In this document: in pieces, positions 60,455 to 64,000 of the stretch | Position numbering within the stretch: the first letter of the stretch is position 1 | How the letters are laid out: each line of letters opens with the position of its first letter | Source: Stutzerimonas stutzeri | GTDB lineage: Bacteria > Pseudomonadota > Gammaproteobacteria > Pseudomonadales > Pseudomonadaceae | Assembly: GCA_002387205.1 (NCBI GenBank) | Contig: DGLA01000004.1 | Span: 30,101 to 94,100 of the forward strand | Length of the DNA: 64,000 nucleotides | Direction: 5' to 3' | The notes under the pieces: generated by a model | Told to the model about the DNA's origin: nothing | Database searches by the model: none | What the model saw: the letters and a program-made list of their open reading frames with translations, nothing else | Program-made: the position numbers and the translations under genes

Positions 60455-61132
60455 TCAGGAGCGGAACAGGCGGCTGTATTGTCGTTCATGCGCCATGCTC
60501 GCCAGGGACAGGCCAAAGGCGGCGCTGCCCCAGTGTTCTGGCTCGATAAGGGTTGCGTCGTGCTGGGCCCGCTGAAGGGTTGGTAGCAACTGCGAGGTCA
60601 GCCGCTGGGCCGCTTGCTGCCCGAGCGGCAGGGTTTTCATCAGCACCGCCAGTTGGTTTTCCAGCCAGCCCCAGAGCCAGGCGGTCAGCGCATCGTCCGG
60701 GCTGATGCCCCAGGCACGCGCGGCCAGAGCCCAGCCCAGGGCGAGACCGGGTTCCTCGATGCGCTGAAACAGGGCGCGGGCCGGGGCGTCGAGCTCGGGC
60801 AGATTGTCCAGCAGTTGCTTCAGTGAGTAGCCCATCTGCCGGCTTTCCAGGCGCAGTTCGCGGGTTTCGCGACTGGCGCGATGGCAATCGGCAAGTCGAT
60901 CGAGTTCTGCCCAGTCTTCAGCCGCGGCCGCTTGACAATGGGCCAGCAGCAAAGGCGCTTCGAAGCGCGCCAGATTCAGCAGCAGCTGATCGCCCAGCCA
61001 ACGACGGGCGCTGGCTTCGTCGTGTACCCGCTCGCATTCGACGGCCATTTCCAGGCCCTGCGAATAGCTGTATCCACCGATCGGCAACTGCGGGCTGGCA
61101 AGCCGCAGCAGCGCGAACGCTGCAGGATTCAC
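60455..61132 (-). CDS. ureF: Urease accessory protein UreF
   Basis: A 225-residue all-helical chaperone that joins UreG and UreD in the urease activation complex. Starts VNPAAFALLRLASPQLPIGGYSYSQGLE, the family N terminus, and later MGYSLKQLL. I use the GTG at 61132: it overlaps the ureE stop (GTGA), giving direct coupling and the family length. Longer in-frame sequence upstream is inside ureE and is not coding. Confidence 0.94.
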   Translation of the reverse strand: MNPAAFALLRLASPQLPIGGYSYSQGLEMAVECERVHDEASARRWLGDQLLLNLARFEAPLLLAHCQAAAAEDWAELDRLADCHRASRETRELRLESRQMGYSLKQLLDNLPELDAPARALFQRIEEPGLALGWALAARAWGISPDDALTAWLWGWLENQLAVLMKTLPLGQQAAQRLTSQLLPTLQRAQHDATLIEPEHWGSAAFGLSLASMAHERQYSRLFRS

Positions 61133-61629
61133 GTGCGCACGCCAAACTGATGCAGACGCGGCGCGTAGCTGAACTCGGCTTCGCCTGCGTGGGAGTGGTG
61201 ATGGCCGCCACCGTAGGCGCCGTGTTCGGGCTGGAAGGGGGCTTCGATGGCCTCGACGCTTGCGCCCAGCTGCAGCAGCATGTCTTTCAGAACGTAGTCG
61301 TCGAGCAACCTCAGCCAGCCGTCGCCGACCTGCAGTGCCACATGGCGATTGCCCAAGTGATAGGCGGCGCGCGTCAGTTCGAACGCGCTGCTGCAGGTCA
61401 CATGAAGGAGCTGTTCGGCGCGGGCCTTTACGCGGACGATACGGCCATCCTCGGCGCGCAGGCATTCGCCGTCATGTAGCGGTTGCTGGCCGCGCTCGAG
61501 AAACAGGCCGACATCCTCACCCGTGGTGGTGAAGCAACGCAGACGCGACTTGCTACGGGCTTCGAAGGTCAGCTCCAGCTCGGCGTCGACGTTAGCCTGC
61601 GGGGAGGTGCGGTGGTGAATGACCAGCAT
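61129..61629 (-). CDS. ureE: Urease accessory metallochaperone UreE
   Basis: A 166-residue nickel chaperone. It starts MLVIHHRTSPQ, with LTFEARSKSRLRCFTTTGEDVGLFLERGQ, then the metal-binding core (YHLGNRHVALQVGDGWLRLLDDYVLKDML) and a histidine-rich tail (GGGHHHSHAGE). It is first of the run ureE-ureF-ureG-ureJ. The structural genes ureABC and ureD are not in this window; in P. aeruginosa too the ureEFG genes lie apart from them, as I recall. Confidence 0.95.
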   Translation of the reverse strand: MLVIHHRTSPQANVDAELELTFEARSKSRLRCFTTTGEDVGLFLERGQQPLHDGECLRAEDGRIVRVKARAEQLLHVTCSSAFELTRAAYHLGNRHVALQVGDGWLRLLDDYVLKDMLLQLGASVEAIEAPFQPEHGAYGGGHHHSHAGEAEFSYAPRLHQFGVRT

Positions 61630-61794
61630 GGCGAGCAGTTCCGGTTGTGCTATTGGCACAAGCAGAGCAAGGCCCTTGCCAACCCGCCGCAACAGACGCG
61701 TCCCGCAGCCTGTGGGCCGAACGTGCGTGAAAATGGGGCTCTGCGCTGTTCCGTTGTGGTGCGCCTGTGTGTGGTTTGCACCATCTGAGTGCGA

Positions 61795-62295
61795 TCAGTG
61801 CAGTGCCCGCACCATGTAGACGGCAGGAATCTGGTAGCTGGCCAGGTTGCTAGCTTGGGGCGGCTCCAGCTCCGTATGTGCCGCATAGCCGAGCCGAGAC
61901 CAGAAAGCCTCGGACTCCTGCACCGACACCAGCGCCGAATAGCGCAACTTCTGACTGCGCGCCTGCTCGAGGTTTTTCTGCACCAATGCCGGTCCGATTC
62001 CTCGGCCACTGGCGCGCCGGGAGACGGCAAGGTCATGCAGATAGAGGCAGTCGGCCTTGGCGTGGGACTCGAAGTCGCCATCCAGTGGCGTCACCTTGCC
62101 GACCCGCGAGTGGTAGGCGAAGAGATAGGCGCATACGCCCAGGTCGTCCTCGGCCACCCAGGCCAGCTGCGGGCAGGCGGCGAGACGGTTGAGGATCACC
62201 GCTTCGTCCTCGTGGACTTCGACGGCATAGGATTCTTCCTGAATCGCCATCACCGCAGGTAGATCGCGCACCTGCATCGCTCTCAACTTGAACAT
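61795..62295 (-). CDS. GNAT family N-acetyltransferase
   Basis: A 166-residue GNAT-fold enzyme. The acetyl-CoA-binding motif is LYLHDLAVSRRASGRGIGPALVQKNLEQA (about 88-117), containing the R/Q-x-x-G-x-G/A pattern as RASGRGIG. Substrate unknown. The start MFKLRAMQVRDL is chosen over a longer one. It is 165 bp upstream of ureE on the same strand; GNAT genes occur near urease genes in some Pseudomonas, but no link is shown. Confidence 0.82.
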   Translation of the reverse strand: MFKLRAMQVRDLPAVMAIQEESYAVEVHEDEAVILNRLAACPQLAWVAEDDLGVCAYLFAYHSRVGKVTPLDGDFESHAKADCLYLHDLAVSRRASGRGIGPALVQKNLEQARSQKLRYSALVSVQESEAFWSRLGYAAHTELEPPQASNLASYQIPAVYMVRALH

Positions 62296-62432
62296 CAAAG
62301 AACACTCGAACGGGTTCGGACCGCTGTGGGGCCGCGAAGGGCTGGCGATCATACGCGAACAGATGTGACAGAGTGAGCGGCCAGACGAGGGGCACAAGCG
62401 AGATCGACTGGTCAGTTCGATTCATCCGGACA

Positions 62433-62461
62433 CTGACGAAAAGCCGATTTACGGGCATAAT
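62433..62461 (+). promoter_or_regulatory. Sigma-70-type promoter of the EamA gene
   Basis: CTGACG (62433-62438) and CATAAT (62456-62461) are exactly 17 bp apart, with four and five of six consensus matches. The start site would be near 62468, which excludes the longer GTG start at 62373 and supports TTG at 62496. Confidence 0.6.
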
Positions 62462-62495
62462 TCTTAGGTTGCTACCTATTGTCGCGGTTAACCCA

Positions 62496-63368
62496 TTGAA
62501 TAATTCCCACCGGCCCTTGCTTGGCGTGCTGCTCATCCTGGCTTCCTGCCTGACGCTCGCGACCCATGACGGGCTGTCCAAGTACCTGACGCAGCTCTAT
62601 CCGGTGTTCCTGATCATTTGGGGGCGCTACCTGGCCCAGTCGACGCTGATGTTTGCCCTCTTCACGCCGCGAATGGGGCGCCGCGTGTTCCACACCTTGC
62701 GGCTGAAGCTGCAGATCTGCCGTGGGCTCAGTCTGGTCTGCGTGAGCATGCTGTTCATCAGCGGCCTGAGTTATATCCCGCTGGCCGAAGCGACGGCAGT
62801 CATCTTTCTGACCCCATTGCTGGTTACCATCGCGTCCGCCTTGCTTGGCGAGCAGGTCAGCCGTGCCCAATGGCTGGCGGTCGGTTGTGGGCTGATCGGC
62901 GTGATGATCATCGTGCGGCCGGGCGGTGCCCTGTTCACCCCGGCCATCTTGCTGCCGCTCGGCGCAGCGCTGAGCTTCACGGTCTATCAGTTGATCACGC
63001 GTCGACTCAGCGCCACGGATCATCCGGTGACCAGCAATTTCATCACCAGCGTGGTCGGCAGCCTGGTGCTGAGCGTGCTGGTGATCTTCAACTGGCAGAC
63101 TCCGACGCTGCATGACGCGCTGCTGATGGCAGCGCTCGGCGCCATGGCCATGAGCGGCCATCTGCTACTGACCAATGCGTTTCGCTTTGCCAGTGCCGCC
63201 GCGCTGGCGCCCTTCACCTATTCGCAGATCATCTTTGCCGGAGTGGTGGGCCTGATTGCCTTTGGACATACGCCGGATCTGGGCGCCATTGTCGGCATGG
63301 CCATCATCATCGCCAGCGGGCTGGTCATGGCGTATGTGCAGGGGCGGCGACCGCGCCCGACACTCTGA
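62496..63368 (+). CDS. EamA (DMT superfamily) exporter
   Basis: A 290-residue transporter with ten predicted membrane helices in two EamA halves; LGVLLILASCLTLATHDGLSKYL opens the first and LLPLGAALSFTVYQLITRRLSATD the second. The family exports metabolites or amino acids, but the substrate cannot be told. The start is taken as TTG (LNNSHRPLL) because the only good promoter begins transcription just upstream; GTG at 62373 would add 41 residues with no family character. Followed by a hairpin at 63375-63397. Confidence 0.82.
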   Translation: MNNSHRPLLGVLLILASCLTLATHDGLSKYLTQLYPVFLIIWGRYLAQSTLMFALFTPRMGRRVFHTLRLKLQICRGLSLVCVSMLFISGLSYIPLAEATAVIFLTPLLVTIASALLGEQVSRAQWLAVGCGLIGVMIIVRPGGALFTPAILLPLGAALSFTVYQLITRRLSATDHPVTSNFITSVVGSLVLSVLVIFNWQTPTLHDALLMAALGAMAMSGHLLLTNAFRFASAAALAPFTYSQIIFAGVVGLIAFGHTPDLGAIVGMAIIIASGLVMAYVQGRRPRPTL

Positions 63369-63374
63369 AACACT

Positions 63375-63397
63375 CGGACAGCCCACTGCGCTGTCCG
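63375..63397. terminator. Hairpin after the EamA gene
   Basis: CGGACAGC (63375-63382) and GCTGTCCG (63390-63397) pair over 8 bp with a 7-base loop, 7 bp after the stop codon. No T run follows. A second short palindrome (CAAGGG...CCCTTG, 63421-63440) lies in the leader of the next gene. Confidence 0.5.
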
Positions 63398-63463
63398 CGC
63401 AATACCAACACTTGACCAGACAAGGGCGACTCGACCCTTGCGTGCGATTCATCAGGAACCCAC

Positions 63464-64000
63464 ATGCAACGTATCTCTCATCACACCCTGCGCAGCGAAT
63501 TCCGTCGGCTGCTGGCCTCCGACCGCTGCTACCACACTGCCTCGGTATTCGACCCGATGTCGGCGCGTATCGCCGCCGATCTAGAATTCGAAGTCGGCAT
63601 TCTCGGTGGCTCGGTCGCCTCGCTACAAGTCCTGGCCGCGCCCGACTTTGCGCTGATCACCCTGAGTGAATTCGTCGAGCAGGCCACGCGCATCGGCCGC
63701 GTATCGCGACTGCCGATCATCGCCGACGCCGACCACGGCTATGGCAACGCGCTGAACGTGATGCGCACCGTGGTTGAGCTGGAGCGCGCAGGAATCGCGG
63801 CGCTGACCATTGAAGACACCCTGCTGCCCGCCAAATTCGGGCGCAAGTCCACCGACCTGATCGGCATGTTCGAAGCGGTCGGCAAGATCCGTGCGGCGCT
63901 GGAGGCGCGCATCGACCCCGAGCTGTGCATCATCGCGCGGACCAACGCCGGCGTGATCGGCCTGGAAGAGGTGATTGCGCGCGTGCAGGCCTATGAGGCC
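63464..64000 (+). CDS. Oxaloacetate decarboxylase-type protein (isocitrate lyase/PEP mutase superfamily), partial
   Basis: The first 179 codons of a gene cut by the window end. It starts MQRISHHTLRSEFRRLLASD and holds RLPIIADADHGYGNALNV (metal and substrate site of this superfamily), AALTIEDTLLPAKFG and IIARTNAG. The order of motifs matches PA4872 of P. aeruginosa, shown to be an oxaloacetate decarboxylase. Methylisocitrate lyase or carboxyphosphonoenolpyruvate mutase relatives are alternatives. The missing C terminus would settle it. Confidence 0.85.
   Translation, partial: MQRISHHTLRSEFRRLLASDRCYHTASVFDPMSARIAADLEFEVGILGGSVASLQVLAAPDFALITLSEFVEQATRIGRVSRLPIIADADHGYGNALNVMRTVVELERAGIAALTIEDTLLPAKFGRKSTDLIGMFEAVGKIRAALEARIDPELCIIARTNAGVIGLEEVIARVQAYEA

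Overview
The window is high-GC, densely coded chromosome from a gammaproteobacterium of the Pseudomonas stutzeri group (Stutzerimonas) or a close relative. The evidence is gene content and order. Two long blocks follow the order I remember from P. aeruginosa: fimX - PilZ-like protein - psd - rhdA - HDOD protein - motAB - rsgA - orn, and proA - nadD - rsfS - rlmH - mrdA - rodA - sltB1 - rlpA - dacC - ybeD - lipB - lipA - sltH - holA - lptE - leuS - lnt - corC - ybeY - ybeZ - miaB - hemL - thiE - thiD - ladS-like - aidB-like. No rRNA, tRNA, transposase or prophage gene was recognised.

Layout. 1-12 kb: c-di-GMP and twitching regulation (FimX and a PilZ-like partner), phosphatidylserine decarboxylase, rhodanese, an HDOD protein, the MotAB stator, ribosome GTPase RsgA, a methyltransferase and oligoribonuclease. 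12-18.5 kb: a variable stretch with a heptamer-repeat region, an NAD(P)-binding protein, a MORN-repeat/C13-peptidase lipoprotein, a MaoC hydratase, LrgA/LrgB, a Lon-N protein and a DedA-PAP2 fusion. 18.6-36 kb: proline and NAD synthesis, ribosome silencing, the cell-elongation cluster (PBP2, RodA, SltB1, RlpA, PBP5/6), lipoate synthesis, a second lytic transglycosylase, the ribosome-rescue factor ArfA (only 52 codons), HolA, LptE and LeuS. 36-51.5 kb: small envelope and RNA genes (YdcF, Lnt, CorC, YbeY, YbeZ, MiaB), heme and thiamine genes, a LadS-like kinase and an AidB-like acyl-CoA dehydrogenase. 51.5-64 kb: accessory. It holds a YefM-YoeB toxin-antitoxin pair, the scar of a lost type I-C CRISPR-Cas locus, a dehydratase diverging from a MocR-type regulator, AMP nucleosidase, a PQQ dehydrogenase split into two coupled genes, urease accessory genes ureE-F-G-J without urease itself, a GNAT enzyme, an EamA exporter and the start of an oxaloacetate decarboxylase-type gene.

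Most notable observations: (1) a cas3 HD-domain fragment reading into a single I-C CRISPR repeat, next to an intact toxin-antitoxin module; (2) sense-oriented heptamer arrays placed directly at the stop codons of five genes, in facing pairs at two fully visible convergent junctions, which suggests a bidirectional 3'-end element; (3) a membrane PQQ dehydrogenase cleanly divided before its fifth membrane helix, with the second gene carrying its own signal peptide and ribosome site; (4) arfA with a perfect 13-bp hairpin inside its coding sequence; (5) a LadS-like sensor without the C-terminal receiver domain. All functional calls come from reading the sequence and remembered family knowledge; no database search was run.
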